Source: Sphingosinicella flava
GTDB lineage: Bacteria; Pseudomonadota; Alphaproteobacteria; Sphingomonadales; Sphingomonadaceae
Length of the DNA stretch: 64,000 bases
Direction: 5' to 3'
Assembly: GCF_016025255.1 (NCBI RefSeq)
Contig: NZ_CP065592.1
Location: 1 to 64,000 of the forward strand
Part shown: positions 34,090 through 43,972 of the stretch, in pieces
How the letters are laid out: every line of letters starts with the position of its first letter
Numbering within the stretch: position 1 is the first letter of the stretch
The notes under the pieces: model-generated
The model's input: only the letters and a program-made list of their open reading frames with translations
Told to the model about the DNA's origin: nothing
Databases searched by the model: none
Translations under genes and position numbers: made by a program

Positions 34090-34995
34090 ATGAAATTTCT
34101 GTGTGCCGGTCTTACGTCACTGTTCGCCAGCGGTCTTGCCGTCGCTCAGGACCGTTATGCCGTCGTCGACTTTTCCGTTGAGATTACAGGCAATTATAGC
34201 TCCCGGATCAGGGACGGCAGCACGGAAGACATAGACAAAAGCCGGATTTTCACCGGGCGGGCACGGCTGAAATTCCTAGCCAAGGATACTGCGAGCTATG
34301 ACGGGGTAGCGCCGACTTTCGACCCTTCCGACTATAAGCCGGGCGCTGCTGAAATGAACCTTGTCGCTCAAATGCAGGCCTGCGAATCTCGCGGGAGCGA
34401 GAGAGCGATGAAAGCATGTCAGGCGGAAGTGGCGAAACGTTTGAGCGGCACCATAAAGATACCTGACATCCCTGAAGAACAATGGGGTAAGAATGACAGC
34501 TTCCAGGGTGATAAGGACACTTGGGGGTCCGAAGATTGTACGGGGAAAATCACTGTCGCGGATCGGGGCAAGAAATTCGTCGCCGTCGATGCCGGCGAAG
34601 GTGAAAGTGGCTCCTTCACCACCGATTATTCCGTGACTGGCGAGAAAAATCTCTCGGTCGAAGATGACGAGAAATGCTCGTTCCTGATCACCGTCGACAA
34701 CAAGGCGAAAACGGCGGACGTGGATTTAGGGACAAGTGTATTTCAAATCGATGCCGAAGAGGCGTCGACCGGCGAACCAAGGAAGATCAGGGTGCAGCCA
34801 TTCACATGGTCCTCGCTTACGAAATTTTCGGTCGTAGGGGCTAAGGTTAGTGGTGCAGGCGGATCGGCAACCGGCACTTGGACGACGAGTGAGGGTAAAC
34901 CCGTAGAAATCGTGCGCGCCACCAAGCAAGAGGGCAAGGAAGAAAGCGCGTCCACAACCACCACGATCAAGTGGGTCATGAAGCCCCTAGATTAA
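34090..34995 (+). CDS. Secreted protein of unknown function
   Basis: A 301-residue protein with a short signal peptide (MKFLCAGLTSLFASGLAVAQ). The mature part is rich in Asp, Glu, Lys, Thr and Ser with predicted beta structure, for example VVDFSVEITGNYSS and KCSFLITVDNKAKTADVDLG. A Thr-rich stretch (ESASTTTTIKW) lies near the end. Cysteines at roughly 97, 111, 155 and 200 could pair. No family recognised. GGAGGGG just upstream favours the ATG at 34090 over one 15 bases earlier. Codon use is visibly less GC-rich than neighbouring housekeeping genes, which may indicate a recent arrival. A strong bidirectional terminator follows. Confidence 0.75.
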   Translation: MKFLCAGLTSLFASGLAVAQDRYAVVDFSVEITGNYSSRIRDGSTEDIDKSRIFTGRARLKFLAKDTASYDGVAPTFDPSDYKPGAAEMNLVAQMQACESRGSERAMKACQAEVAKRLSGTIKIPDIPEEQWGKNDSFQGDKDTWGSEDCTGKITVADRGKKFVAVDAGEGESGSFTTDYSVTGEKNLSVEDDEKCSFLITVDNKAKTADVDLGTSVFQIDAEEASTGEPRKIRVQPFTWSSLTKFSVVGAKVSGAGGSATGTWTTSEGKPVEIVRATKQEGKEESASTTTTIKWVMKPLD

Positions 34996-35013
34996 GGCAA
35001 CGCGGCTTACAAA

Positions 35014-35050
35014 GAAAAGGCTTCGCTGGCAAAACTGGCGAAGCCTTTTC
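35014..35050. terminator. Bidirectional rho-independent terminator
   Basis: GAAAAGGCTTCGC and GCGAAGCCTTTTC are perfect 13-bp inverted repeats with an 11-base loop. The A-rich and T-rich stem ends give a U-run in both directions. It lies between the convergent secreted-protein gene and glnA and should stop both. Confidence 0.88.
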
Positions 35051-35065
35051 TGTGATTCAGGCGGA

Positions 35066-36478
35066 TCAGCTCGAATAATACATGTCGTATTCGACCGGGC
35101 TCGGCGTGGTTTCCCAGCGCAGCACTTCTTCCCATTTGAGGTCGATATAGGCGTCGATCTGATCGTCGCTGAACACGTCGCCGCGGGTGAGGAAGGCGCG
35201 GTCGTTCTGGAGGGACACGAGCGCCTCGCGGAGCGATCCGCAGACGGTCGGAACGTCCACCAATTCCTGCGGCGGCAGATCGTAGAGATTCTTGTCCATC
35301 GGGTCGCCCGGATGGATGCGGTTCTGGATGCCGTCGAGGCCCGCCATCATGATCGCCGCATAGCAGAGATAGGGGTTGGCGAGCGCGTCCGGGAAGCGAA
35401 ATTCGACGCGCTTCGCCTTCTCGCCCGTGCCGTAGGGAATGCGGCATGAGGCCGAGCGGTTGCGCGAGGAGTAAGCGAGCAGCACCGGCGCCTCGAAGCC
35501 GGGGACCAGGCGCTTGTAGCTGTTCGTCGTCGGGTTGGTGAAGGCGTTGAGGGCCTTGGCGTGCTTGATGACGCCGCCGATGAAGAAGAGCGCGGTTTCC
35601 GAAAGGCCCGCATAGCCATTGCCCGCGAAGAGCGGCTTGCCGCCGTTCCAGATCGAAATGTGGGTGTGCATGCCCGATCCGTTATCCTGCGCGATGGGCT
35701 TGGGCATGAAGGTCGCGGTCTTGCCATAGGCGTGGGCGACCTGGTGCACGACATATTTGTAGACCTGCATGCGGTCGGCGGTTTCGACGAGCGTGCCGTA
35801 GGTGAGGCCGAGCTCGTGCTGCGCGGCGGCGACTTCGTGATGATGCTTGTCCATGGGCAGGCCCATTTCGAGCATGGTCGAGACCATCTCGCCGCGAATG
35901 TCGCCGGCGCTGTCGACCGGCGCGACCGGGAAATAGCCGCCCTTGGCGCGCGGGCGATGGGCGAGGTTGCCGCCTTCATATTCGCGGCCCGAATTGGTCG
36001 GCAGCTCGATATCGTCGATCTTGAAATAGGAGGTGTTGTAGCCGTCCTCGAACCGCACGTCGTCGAACATGAAGAATTCGGCTTCCGGGCCGACATAGAC
36101 GGTGTCGCCGATGCCGGTGGTCTTGAGGTAAGCCTCGGCGCGCTTGGCGGTCGAGCGCGGATCGCGGGCGTAAAGTTCGCCGGTGCCCGGATCGACGATG
36201 TCGCAGACGAGGATCAGCATCGGCGTCGCGCTGAACGGATCGACATAGACGGCGTCGAGGTCCGGCTTCAGGATCATGTCGCTTTCGTTGATCGCCTTCC
36301 ATCCCGCGATGGAGGAGCCGTCGAACATGAAGCCGTCGGTCAGCTGATCCTCATCGACCACACCCGCGCACATGGTGAGGTGCTGCCACTTCCCCTTGGG
36401 ATCGGTAAATCGAAGGTCGACCCATTCGATTTCCTGATCCTTGATCATGTCCAGGATTTTGCCCGCGTCGTTCGCCAT
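35066..36478 (-). CDS. glnA: Glutamine synthetase type I
   Basis: A 470-residue GSI enzyme that makes glutamine from glutamate, ammonia and ATP. Visible: the Asp-50 loop region [23 protein letters not shown], metal-site [27 protein letters not shown], the NGSGMHTH-like [13 protein letters not shown], the Glu flap region, and the adenylylation-site tyrosine in [11 protein letters not shown] as in the E. coli enzyme. That points to covalent control by GlnE through P-II. glnB lies upstream on the same strand with a small helix-turn-helix gene between, so the three probably form one nitrogen-assimilation operon. Confidence 0.98.
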   Translation of the reverse strand: MANDAGKILDMIKDQEIEWVDLRFTDPKGKWQHLTMCAGVVDEDQLTDGFMFDGSSIAGWKAINESDMILKPDLDAVYVDPFSATPMLILVCDIVDPGTGELYARDPRSTAKRAEAYLKTTGIGDTVYVGPEAEFFMFDDVRFEDGYNTSYFKIDDIELPTNSGREYEGGNLAHRPRAKGGYFPVAPVDSAGDIRGEMVSTMLEMGLPMDKHHHEVAAAQHELGLTYGTLVETADRMQVYKYVVHQVAHAYGKTATFMPKPIAQDNGSGMHTHISIWNGGKPLFAGNGYAGLSETALFFIGGVIKHAKALNAFTNPTTNSYKRLVPGFEAPVLLAYSSRNRSASCRIPYGTGEKAKRVEFRFPDALANPYLCYAAIMMAGLDGIQNRIHPGDPMDKNLYDLPPQELVDVPTVCGSLREALVSLQNDRAFLTRGDVFSDDQIDAYIDLKWEEVLRWETTPSPVEYDMYYSS

Positions 36479-36584
36479 GTCGTCTGCCCTCGCTCGATGG
36501 AATCGCCGCCGGACTCGGCCGCGCCGGGGCTTTCTAACGGCGTGGGAAAAGCCGCTCCAGCGGCCGGTGAATATTTCACGCCGG

Positions 36585-36794
36585 TCAGTAGACGCGGCGC
36601 TGGGCGGCGATCAGCATGCGCAGGAGCATGGCGACCGGGCGCGGCACGCCGACCTTGCCCTCCAGCCACAGGCTGACGGCGGAGCGGCTGACCCCGATCG
36701 CGTTGGCGAGATCGTTCTGCGTCTTGTAGCCAAGCGTGCGCATGGCGGCGCGCAGCTCGTCCGGGTGCATCTGGGCGAGGCGGGGATCATCCAT
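36585..36794 (-). CDS. Small helix-turn-helix protein between glnB and glnA
   Basis: A 69-residue protein consisting almost only of a Cro/C1-type helix-turn-helix: [20 protein letters not shown] then [18 protein letters not shown], with the classic Q..LA..IGVS...VS.W pattern. It starts ten bases after glnB and ends 106 bases before glnA, all on the same strand. It has no sensor domain. A local regulator of nitrogen assimilation is possible, or a plain DNA-binding protein of unrelated role. The spacing and the conserved fold make it more than a random frame. Confidence 0.8.
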   Translation of the reverse strand: MDDPRLAQMHPDELRAAMRTLGYKTQNDLANAIGVSRSAVSLWLEGKVGVPRPVAMLLRMLIAAQRRVY

Positions 36795-36803
36795 GCGCTA
36801 GCG

Positions 36804-37969
<1,166 letters not shown>

Positions 37970-37979
37970 CCTCCCCCCT

Positions 37980-37993
37980 TTGACGAGGGTCGA
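37980..37993. promoter_or_regulatory. Imperfect Crp/Fnr-type half-site pair
   Basis: TTGACGAGGGTCGA differs at one position from the symmetric TTGAC-N4-GTCAA form. It lies 10-25 bases upstream of the ATG of the Crp/Fnr gene at 37969, where a bound regulator would probably repress. Tentative. Confidence 0.3.
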
Positions 37994-38024
37994 CCATAGC
38001 CGTTCCCTGCCGCAATGCGAAGGG

Positions 38025-38852
38025 TCAGGCGTAAGGCGGTTTATCGAGGCCGCGCGGGCTTTTCGTGAAGATTTCGCAGCCGTCCTCGGTGATGCCGACC
38101 GAATGTTCGAACTGGGCGGAGAGCGAGCGGTCGCGCGTCACCGCCGTCCAGCCGTCGTCCAGCACCTTGCACGCCGCCTTGCCGATATTCACCATCGGTT
38201 CGATCGTGAAGAACATGCCGGGCTTCAATTCCGGCCCAGTGCCGGGCTTGCCGACATGGACGACTTCGGGCGCGCTGTGGAATTCGCGGCCGAGGCCGTG
38301 GCCGCAAAATTCGTGGACGACGCCGTAGCGGAAACTTTCCGCGTAGCTTTGGATGGCATGGCTGATGTCGCCCAGGCGGTTGCCGGGCTTCGCCATCGCG
38401 ATGCCGCGCATCATCGCTTCATAGGTTACGTCGACGAGGCGCTTCGCTTTGATCGGGACATTGTCGCCGACGAAATACATGCGGCTGGTATCGCCATGCC
38501 AACCGTCGAGGATCGGGGTGACGTCGATATTGACGATGTCCCCGTCTTTCAGCGCCCGGTCGCCCGGAATGCCGTGGCAGACGACATGGTTGATCGAGGT
38601 GCAGCAGCTCTTCGTATAGCCGCGATAGCCGAGCGTCGCGGGATAGCCGCCGCCGTCGCGCGTCATGCGATGGACGATGTCGTCGATTTCCTGCGTGGTG
38701 ATGCCGGGCACGACATGCTTGGTGAGCTCGTCCAGGATTTCCGCCGCGAGCCGCCCCGCCGCGCGCATGCCTTCGAAGCCCTTCGGCCCATGCAGCTTGA
38801 TCTGGCCGCTATGGCCGATGACGGCGTCGTCGATTTCCAGGATATCGTTCAT
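38025..38852 (-). CDS. map: Methionine aminopeptidase type I
   Basis: A 275-residue enzyme that removes initiator Met. The metal ligands are visible: Asp pair in VNIDVTPILDGWHGDTSRMY, His in EFCGHGLGREFH, Glu in FFTIEPMVN and Glu in FEHSVGITEDG. The substrate-binding His lies in NHVVCHGIPG. The ATG at 38852 starts MNDILEID, matching the family; an upstream in-frame ATG adds 12 residues. It is divergent from the CinA-like gene with an 80-base spacer. Confidence 0.97.
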   Translation of the reverse strand: MNDILEIDDAVIGHSGQIKLHGPKGFEGMRAAGRLAAEILDELTKHVVPGITTQEIDDIVHRMTRDGGGYPATLGYRGYTKSCCTSINHVVCHGIPGDRALKDGDIVNIDVTPILDGWHGDTSRMYFVGDNVPIKAKRLVDVTYEAMMRGIAMAKPGNRLGDISHAIQSYAESFRYGVVHEFCGHGLGREFHSAPEVVHVGKPGTGPELKPGMFFTIEPMVNIGKAACKVLDDGWTAVTRDRSLSAQFEHSVGITEDGCEIFTKSPRGLDKPPYA

Positions 38853-38931
38853 GGACCGGGATATAGCGATGGCGGCCGTTAACGGCAATGAAGCGATGGC
38901 GCCGCGCTCCCTCCGCCGCTAAAGATGCCGC

Positions 38932-39690
38932 ATGGATACGGAACGGATCTGGACGGCGGGACTCGTCATCATCGGTGACGAAATCTTGTCCGGGCGCACG
39001 CAGGATAAGAATGTCGCGCAAATCGCTTCATGGCTGAACCTGCAGGGCATTCGCCTGGCCGAAGTGCGGATCGTGCCTGATGTGGAGGCGCGGATCGTCG
39101 AAGCGGTGAACGCCCTGCGCGCGGCATATGATTATCTGTTCACCACCGGCGGCATCGGCCCGACCCATGACGACATCACGGTCGACGCGATCGCGGCGGC
39201 ACTCGGCGTCCCGGTCGTCGTCCATCCGAAGGCGCGTGCGATCCTCGAGGCTTATTATGAAAGCCGGGGCGGCATCACCGAAGCGCGGCTCCGGATGGCA
39301 CGGGTGCCCGAAGGCGCGGATTTGATCGAGAATCGCATGTCCGGCGCGCCCGGCATCCGTATCGGCAACATCTTCATCCTTGCCGGGGTGCCGCACATCA
39401 CGACGCTGATGCTCGAAGCACTGTCGGGGACGCTGGAGGGCGGAAAACCGCTCCTGTCGCGCACCGTCGGCTGCTGGGTGGCGGAAAGCGAAGTGGCGGA
39501 TCTGCTCGCGGCTACTGAAAAGGCGCATCGCGAATGCCAGATCGGCTCCTACCCCTTTTTCAAGGAAGGACGGGTGGGGGCGAATTTCGTCGTGCGCAGC
39601 ACGGAGCCCGACGCGCTGAATGCCTGTATCGAGACGCTGATCGACGCGTTGACCGGCAATGGGCGCGAGATTGTCGACGGCGCGATCTAG
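38932..39690 (+). CDS. Molybdopterin-binding (MoaB/CinA N-terminal) domain protein
   Basis: A 252-residue protein of the competence/damage-inducible CinA N-terminal type. GLVIIGDEILSGRTQDKNV opens it, followed by DYLFTTGGIGPTHDDITVDA, the hallmark of the MoCF_biosynth fold, and GIRIGNIFILAGVPHI near residue 145. It lacks the C-terminal amidase domain of full-length CinA. Relatives act as nucleotide pyrophosphatases (ADP-ribose or CoA/FAD salvage) or in molybdopterin chemistry; which one applies cannot be told here. Its 3' end overlaps the convergent small membrane-protein gene by four bases. Confidence 0.88.
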   Translation: MDTERIWTAGLVIIGDEILSGRTQDKNVAQIASWLNLQGIRLAEVRIVPDVEARIVEAVNALRAAYDYLFTTGGIGPTHDDITVDAIAAALGVPVVVHPKARAILEAYYESRGGITEARLRMARVPEGADLIENRMSGAPGIRIGNIFILAGVPHITTLMLEALSGTLEGGKPLLSRTVGCWVAESEVADLLAATEKAHRECQIGSYPFFKEGRVGANFVVRSTEPDALNACIETLIDALTGNGREIVDGAI

Positions 39691-40043
39691 GGGCCTTCAC
39701 TCTTCCCCGCGCGATGCCCGAACAGGGTCGTATAGCGTCCGATAAAGAGAAGCGCCGTGGGCCACAGCATCGTGTTCCACAGGTCTTTCAGGCTTTCGTG
39801 CCACGCCAGCGACGTACCTTGTATCTGCTGCCAACGCAGGTCGAACAATTCGTTCAATATCTCGAAGGCGAGGACGACCAGCCAGGGTATCCGGCTCCGC
39901 CGCGTCTGCCGGAACACGAACATCGCGCAAAGGTAGAGAAGGATGGCGAGATGGATGTGAAGCGCATCGCGCTCCAGGCCGGTATAATGCTCGATGAAAA
40001 CCTTCACGTCCGCATAGGCCGCGCTAATACCGCCAAGAGTCAT
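39687..40043 (-). CDS. Small integral membrane protein, unknown
   Basis: A 118-residue protein with hydrophobic segments at about 28-44 (LHIHLAILLYLCAMFVF), 52-66 (IPWLVVLAFEILNEL) and 90-105 (MLWPTALLFIGRYT). The pattern of a Glu-Asn and Trp-rich loop between segments resembles short VanZ-like hypotheticals, but no function is known. It starts with an ATG at 40043 and ends four bases inside the CinA-like gene on the other strand. Confidence 0.7.
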   Translation of the reverse strand: MTLGGISAAYADVKVFIEHYTGLERDALHIHLAILLYLCAMFVFRQTRRSRIPWLVVLAFEILNELFDLRWQQIQGTSLAWHESLKDLWNTMLWPTALLFIGRYTTLFGHRAGKSEGP

Positions 40044-40078
40044 GACCCGGCCCTAGAGGAGCGAATGCACCGGGGCAA

Positions 40079-40525
40079 TCAGCGCGCTTGTCGGCACGCC
40101 GCGACAAAGCGGGCGCGGAGGCCCGCATCGCTTGCCGGCAGCGTGCGATCCTGCGTGCCATAAGACAGCGTCAGCGGTTCTGGACTTTCCATCAGCGCGA
40201 CGACCCCCGCCGACATGGGCGCCGTCCCCTCGACGATGTCAGGTCCGCCGGGGATCGCGCGGGTCTGCAAGCTGACGCTCGCCGCGCCGCTGCGCAGGAT
40301 CAGCGGGGGATCGCCCGCAACGGCCGAAAAGTCTCCCGGCTGTACGTAGAAATCCACCGGATTGCGGCGGCAGGCGAAGCGGACGGAAACGCTTTCGCCC
40401 TCTTGATAGACAAGCGCGGTACCCGCCGTCGCCGAAGTCTGGATCGTCCAAGCGGACGGCACCGGCAGGGGAGCGCAGGCGGCAAGGAAAAGGATGACCG
40501 CCGCCTGGGCAATGAAGCGCATCAT
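40079..40525 (-). CDS. Putative lipoprotein, unknown
   Basis: A 148-residue protein with a lipoprotein signal: MMRFIAQAAVILFLAAC, where LAAC is the lipobox and the Cys is near residue 17. The mature part is mostly beta with FACRRNPVDFYVQPGDF and ends in VAACRQAR, giving three further cysteines. No family recognised. It lies at the left edge of the tRNA-Gly island: the left 12-bp repeat is 108 bases upstream of its start. Start at 40525 or three bases later. Confidence 0.7.
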   Translation of the reverse strand: MMRFIAQAAVILFLAACAPLPVPSAWTIQTSATAGTALVYQEGESVSVRFACRRNPVDFYVQPGDFSAVAGDPPLILRSGAASVSLQTRAIPGGPDIVEGTAPMSAGVVALMESPEPLTLSYGTQDRTLPASDAGLRARFVAACRQAR

Positions 40526-40825
40526 ATTCTCCCGTTTCGTTCCGCCGCTGCAACGCGCAACCCCGCTGAAAGATGCCCGTCGAGATAGAGACTCAACCGT
40601 TTCACCAGAATGAACGCTGCGGAGGGTGGAAGTGGAGCGGGCGAACCCGATCCGCCGTTATCATACTCATGGAGGCTCGGGATGTAAGCTCGCCTACACG
40701 CGATGTTAAGCGAAAGATGCGTGAAATACTGACTGCACAAAGGGTCCGACTTATCCACAGAATTGATGTGCCCATCCGTCGCATGGACCCTGCGCGTGGT
40801 GTACACGGGTTGGGGAGGTGCTCTC
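40526..40825. other. Island left end, no gene seen
   Basis: Three hundred bases between the lipoprotein start and the first island gene. It contains the left copy of the 12-bp direct repeat (40633-40644). From there rightward the sequence becomes visibly AT-richer. A minus-strand frame ending at 40522 has some coding look in its last 40 codons and could be the broken end of a gene displaced by insertion, but I could not identify it. A perfect DnaA-type 9-mer at 40751-40759 is probably chance. Confidence 0.5.
40633..40644 (+). repeat. Left 12-bp direct repeat (candidate attL)
   Basis: TGGAGCGGGCGA, identical to the tRNA-Gly 3' end at 43973-43984. Similarity does not extend beyond 12 bases on either side, which is short for an attachment core. 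Confidence 0.55.
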
Positions 40826-41026
40826 ATGGGGATGCCAACAGCAGGCGATTTTCTCGCAAGCGTTTACCGAATGCGATCAGAGGCCGCCAAGGGTCTTGAG
40901 GATGCGCGTCGCAGTGCGGTTATAGGCGACATAAGATCTTGGGAAGAGCGGTTGGGGGACAATGAGAAGCTGGTACTTCAGGCTGAGAAAAAGTTTGGCG
41001 TAGCCCATCGGCCCCTGTCCGTTTAG
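40826..41026 (+). CDS. Small island protein, unknown
   Basis: A 66-residue, helical, charged protein (MGMPTAGDFLASVYRMRSEA start, then EERLGDNEKLVLQAEKKFG). GGGGAGGTGCTCTC precedes the ATG at 40826, a strong ribosome site. The stop is eleven bases before the YozE-like gene, so both are probably translated from one mRNA. A longer frame begins at 40763 but has no ribosome site. No family is recognised. Confidence 0.6.
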   Translation: MGMPTAGDFLASVYRMRSEAAKGLEDARRSAVIGDIRSWEERLGDNEKLVLQAEKKFGVAHRPLSV

Positions 41027-41037
41027 GAGTACGTGCA

Positions 41038-41262
41038 ATGTCTTTCCGTGATTACATCTCGAACAGACAGGCGAGGGGCAATCCTCAAGGCGACTTCGTT
41101 CGGGATGCTAAGCTCGATCCTAATCTGCCGGACGTAGAGAGTTGGGCCCAGCTTCGCGCCTATTTAGAGCGGAACCGCGCTTGTGATGGGGCCATCGATG
41201 CTGCTCGTTCGGTTTGGGGATCCTACGTAGCTAAAACAAGGCGATCCGCCAGAAGCGTGTAA
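41038..41262 (+). CDS. YozE SAM-like-fold small protein
   Basis: A 74-residue protein that fits the YozE_SAM_like pattern (family usually 65-80 residues). It has SFRDYISNRQARGNPQGDF at the start, then a VRDAKLDPNLPDVESW helix pair, RAYLERNRACDGAI, and a closing VWGSYV. YozE is a small helical protein of unknown function in Firmicutes, and relatives occur on mobile elements. AGGAG lies eight bases before the ATG. It sits between the 66-residue gene and the 456-residue gene of the island, all on one strand. Confidence 0.68.
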   Translation: MSFRDYISNRQARGNPQGDFVRDAKLDPNLPDVESWAQLRAYLERNRACDGAIDAARSVWGSYVAKTRRSARSV

Positions 41263-41308
41263 GTTATTTAGGCGCTACGTAGTCAATTAGACCCGCAGGA
41301 TCACCGGG

Positions 41309-42679
41309 ATGCCGACTGAGATGGTCGAAGATACCTCTGACAAGTCCTTCCTTTTCATAGGTGAGGCTAACCCCGATGCAGCCACCAGCCGGTTGGCGGT
41401 TGCACAAATTAACTATTTCAAAAAGATGCTCGAGTCTCGCCCATCCAATTGGAGCGACATCGTCCGCATTATCGATGAGGAAGACCTATTTGGCGTCGTA
41501 GTTAAGCTTACATGGAAGGCGATGGAGCGCCTCTGCCACTCTGAGTATATCACCGTACGAGACGAGCTGTTTTCGCGCATCTCCCGACTTCCCCATCTCA
41601 TCTTCGTTCATCAGAGCTTCTTTGGCATTGAGAGTGCCTCAGTTGAGGAACACGACGGCGACTACGTCGAAGAGTTTTGGACCCCTTCATCTGAGTACTT
41701 CAAGCCTCTCGATAGGGAAAAACGAGCGCAAGTTCAGGCATTCTTTAACGGTTATGATCTGAACGTCGTAGCGTACGAAAGAAACGCAGAGATCTCGATC
41801 ATTGCATCTGAGTTTGTTCAGCAACACCAAAGCAATATGCTGTTTCGGTTCTACGTACCGAAAGGGACTGTCTGGGCCGGGCAGACGGAGCAAGTTCTGT
41901 CGCTCTTCCGCGATTACCTAGAAAGCGCGGCTAAGATCAAGGTTCGCCAATCAACCCATGCGACTGCAGCAGGAACGGTATACGAGTTTTTCGGAGACGG
42001 AGAGGTTTCGCAGGAAGCGATAGCCGGCCAGATGGAATCCTTCGGTCAGTTGATGGACCTTTGCTTGAAGGATCCACATGGCGCCGAAACTTTGTTGGTG
42101 GCTATGGGAGCCGATCGGGCGGAAATTGCGGACATCGTAAGTCGGTACACAAGGCAGCTTCGCAGAATAGCTACAGACATGCGCCATGAGAGGGAGAAGG
42201 TCGCTCTCAAGGTTAGGCAACAGCTGGAGGGCGAATTGGTCGACGCTGTTCCTCTCGGAGACCTCGATGCGATACACGAGATCGTCAATCAGATGATACC
42301 TGTAACACTAGGGGTCGGTTCGTTCCTCACGCTGGGCGGCCACAGAGAGCGGCCGCTTACTCTCAATTATAAGCCTCAATTTTTCGAAAATGTTCACGGC
42401 TTAGTGGCCAGTGAGGTGCACGGCACGCAGAATATCGGGCCGGCACCGAGGGAGCTGCTGGAGTTGATCGATCGAGTGGGTGGCTCAAGACGCTCAGAGC
42501 TGAGGGCCGCAGTGCACGAGCTGGAGGACTCCAACTCCTCGCCCGAACAGATCGTCAGTGCCAAGGGCAAACTGAAGGCGTTTGTTGGTCGAGTGAGTCA
42601 GGTCGGTGGACAGAAGTTGCTCGATGTTAGCAGTAGCATTCTGCAGGCCTACCTCCAGCAGAAGCTGGGTATAGGCTAA
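41309..42679 (+). CDS. Uncharacterised 456-residue island protein
   Basis: I do not recognise this family. The N-terminal 60 residues (SFLFIGEANPDAATSRLAVA) look alpha/beta. A middle part contains LPHLIFVHQSFFGIESAS and FRFYVPKGTVWAGQTEQVLS. A helical stretch around 285-310 is charged and coiled-coil-like. The last 75 residues (APRELLELIDRVGG to the end) form a separate helical unit. There is no signal or membrane segment. AGGATCACCGGG precedes the ATG at 41309; Met5 is an alternative. It lies 46 bases after the YozE-like gene and 137 bases before the DUF3800 gene on the same strand. AT-richer codon use marks it as part of the island. Confidence 0.75.
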   Translation: MPTEMVEDTSDKSFLFIGEANPDAATSRLAVAQINYFKKMLESRPSNWSDIVRIIDEEDLFGVVVKLTWKAMERLCHSEYITVRDELFSRISRLPHLIFVHQSFFGIESASVEEHDGDYVEEFWTPSSEYFKPLDREKRAQVQAFFNGYDLNVVAYERNAEISIIASEFVQQHQSNMLFRFYVPKGTVWAGQTEQVLSLFRDYLESAAKIKVRQSTHATAAGTVYEFFGDGEVSQEAIAGQMESFGQLMDLCLKDPHGAETLLVAMGADRAEIADIVSRYTRQLRRIATDMRHEREKVALKVRQQLEGELVDAVPLGDLDAIHEIVNQMIPVTLGVGSFLTLGGHRERPLTLNYKPQFFENVHGLVASEVHGTQNIGPAPRELLELIDRVGGSRRSELRAAVHELEDSNSSPEQIVSAKGKLKAFVGRVSQVGGQKLLDVSSSILQAYLQQKLGIG

Positions 42680-42816
42680 ACCAACTAGGCACGAGCGGCC
42701 GTGAATGTTTGGAGATGCGATTATCACATAGGTGAGCCCGGCGCGACGATGATGGCGGGAAGGCTCACTAAAAAAGGCGACAATGACTTAGAATGGTTTG
42801 ATGGGGGACGGCATCG

Positions 42817-43668
42817 ATGCACTTTTTCTACCTCGACGAAAGCGGGTGTACCGGTGGAGATCTCCAGAACAACCAACAGCCGATATTCGTACTCGGCGGC
42901 ATCTCCGTTAAAGATCAAGGATGGAGAGAAACGACTGATCGGTTCAGGAGCTGTTTGACGGAATTCTTCGGCGGAGACCTCCCCGACGGCTTCGAGCTTC
43001 ACGCGACGGACTTGGTGAACGGCGAAGGCCCATTTGAACAGTATGACCGCGAGCAGCGGGCAGGTTTGATCCACGAGCTTTTAGATCTCATCACAGACCG
43101 GAAGCACCCGCTGCACCTTGTAGCGATAGATAAGGCAAAGCTGGGAGCGAACCTGAATGCTGATGCGCATCCGGTAGTAGATTGTTCAGTGCCATACCTG
43201 CTCGGCTTCAACTATCTCGTCACGTATATAGAACGATATGCCAAGCAGGTGCTGGGGCGAACCGTGCGAGCAATGATCATCCTGGATCAGAAGGATGCTT
43301 ACCAAGCCCGCGTCGATGCGATCACCGCATATCGGCGCTATGACGTTCCACAGGCGCGTCGACTGAAGTGGCTCGTTGAGTTCAGCTATCCGGTGGATTC
43401 GGTCCGCCACCCCATGATCCAGCTTTCCGACTTGGTGATATTCCTCGCCAGGAAGTTTCTTGAGGTTGACAATGGCTACCGAGAAGGGTGGTCGCCGGAG
43501 GCCAAGAACTTCTTTGCGAGCTGTTACGCAAAGATTGTGACCCGGATTAAGTGGACCACCCTCCTGCCTCCTCCCGGACCTGAGGACCGGGCAATCCATC
43601 GAATCTTGAACGCCTCCGTATCAACTCACCGGCGAAACTGGCGGCAGCGCTACAACTTGGAAGGGTGA
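42817..43668 (+). CDS. DUF3800-family protein (RNase H-like fold predicted)
   Basis: A 283-residue protein. HFFYLDESGCTGG at the N-terminus is the DUF3800 hallmark with the first acidic pair. FVLGGISVKDQGW follows, then ELHATDLVNGEGPF, and a second acidic motif HPMIQLSDLVIFLARKF near residue 200. The family is predicted to be RNase H-like and is often carried by prophages, defence islands and mobile elements, but its activity is not established to my knowledge. It is the last gene of the tRNA-Gly island. A 256-base frame at 42701 that overlaps its 5' end is a shadow. Confidence 0.85.
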   Translation: MHFFYLDESGCTGGDLQNNQQPIFVLGGISVKDQGWRETTDRFRSCLTEFFGGDLPDGFELHATDLVNGEGPFEQYDREQRAGLIHELLDLITDRKHPLHLVAIDKAKLGANLNADAHPVVDCSVPYLLGFNYLVTYIERYAKQVLGRTVRAMIILDQKDAYQARVDAITAYRRYDVPQARRLKWLVEFSYPVDSVRHPMIQLSDLVIFLARKFLEVDNGYREGWSPEAKNFFASCYAKIVTRIKWTTLLPPPGPEDRAIHRILNASVSTHRRNWRQRYNLEG

Positions 43669-43972
43669 CATTCGCCGTATTGCCGTGGATCGGCTGAGCG
43701 CCGCAAGAACTGAGCCTTATTGGAGAGGCTCAAGCTCATGGAATCCTCGAACGAACCTGAGAATAATTCCGCATCGCTTGAGTGGCCTCCTCCAGAGCTG
43801 ATCTCCTTGGCCAAGGGCTCTAGCGCGAGCGGCAGCTCGACGGGATTTCGAAGCCGATTTCCGTCTACGCTTGCTTCAACTGCGCACGAACAACTCGGCT
43901 CACACCCCACGTCAAAGATGGCAAAAAAGCCAATTCAAAGTGTGTGTGAGCGGGGCGTCTACGAGAGCACCA
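43669..43972. other. Island right end, no gene seen
   Basis: The 304 bases between the DUF3800 stop and the tRNA-Gly 3' end hold only weak frames: one on the plus strand runs into the tRNA and one on the minus strand has no ribosome site. The stretch AAAAAAGCC with GTGTGTGTGAG just before the tRNA is AT-rich and could hold arm-type integrase or recombination-factor sites, but I cannot identify any. Confidence 0.5.

Noticed and set aside
40751-40759. Perfect DnaA-box 9-mer TTATCCACA in the island left end
   Set aside because: A single box is expected about once or twice by chance in 64 kb, and there is no AT-rich unwinding region, iterons or rep gene; not an origin.
40522-40827. Minus-strand frame at the island left border
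   Set aside because: The last 40 codons look somewhat coding and it overlaps the lipoprotein start, but the N-terminal part spans the repeat and AT-rich island sequence; at best a gene fragment, not listed as a gene.
42701-42958. Short plus-strand frame overlapping the 5' end of the DUF3800 gene
   Set aside because: Different frame, no ribosome site, and the overlapping DUF3800 start with YLDESG is clearly the real one.
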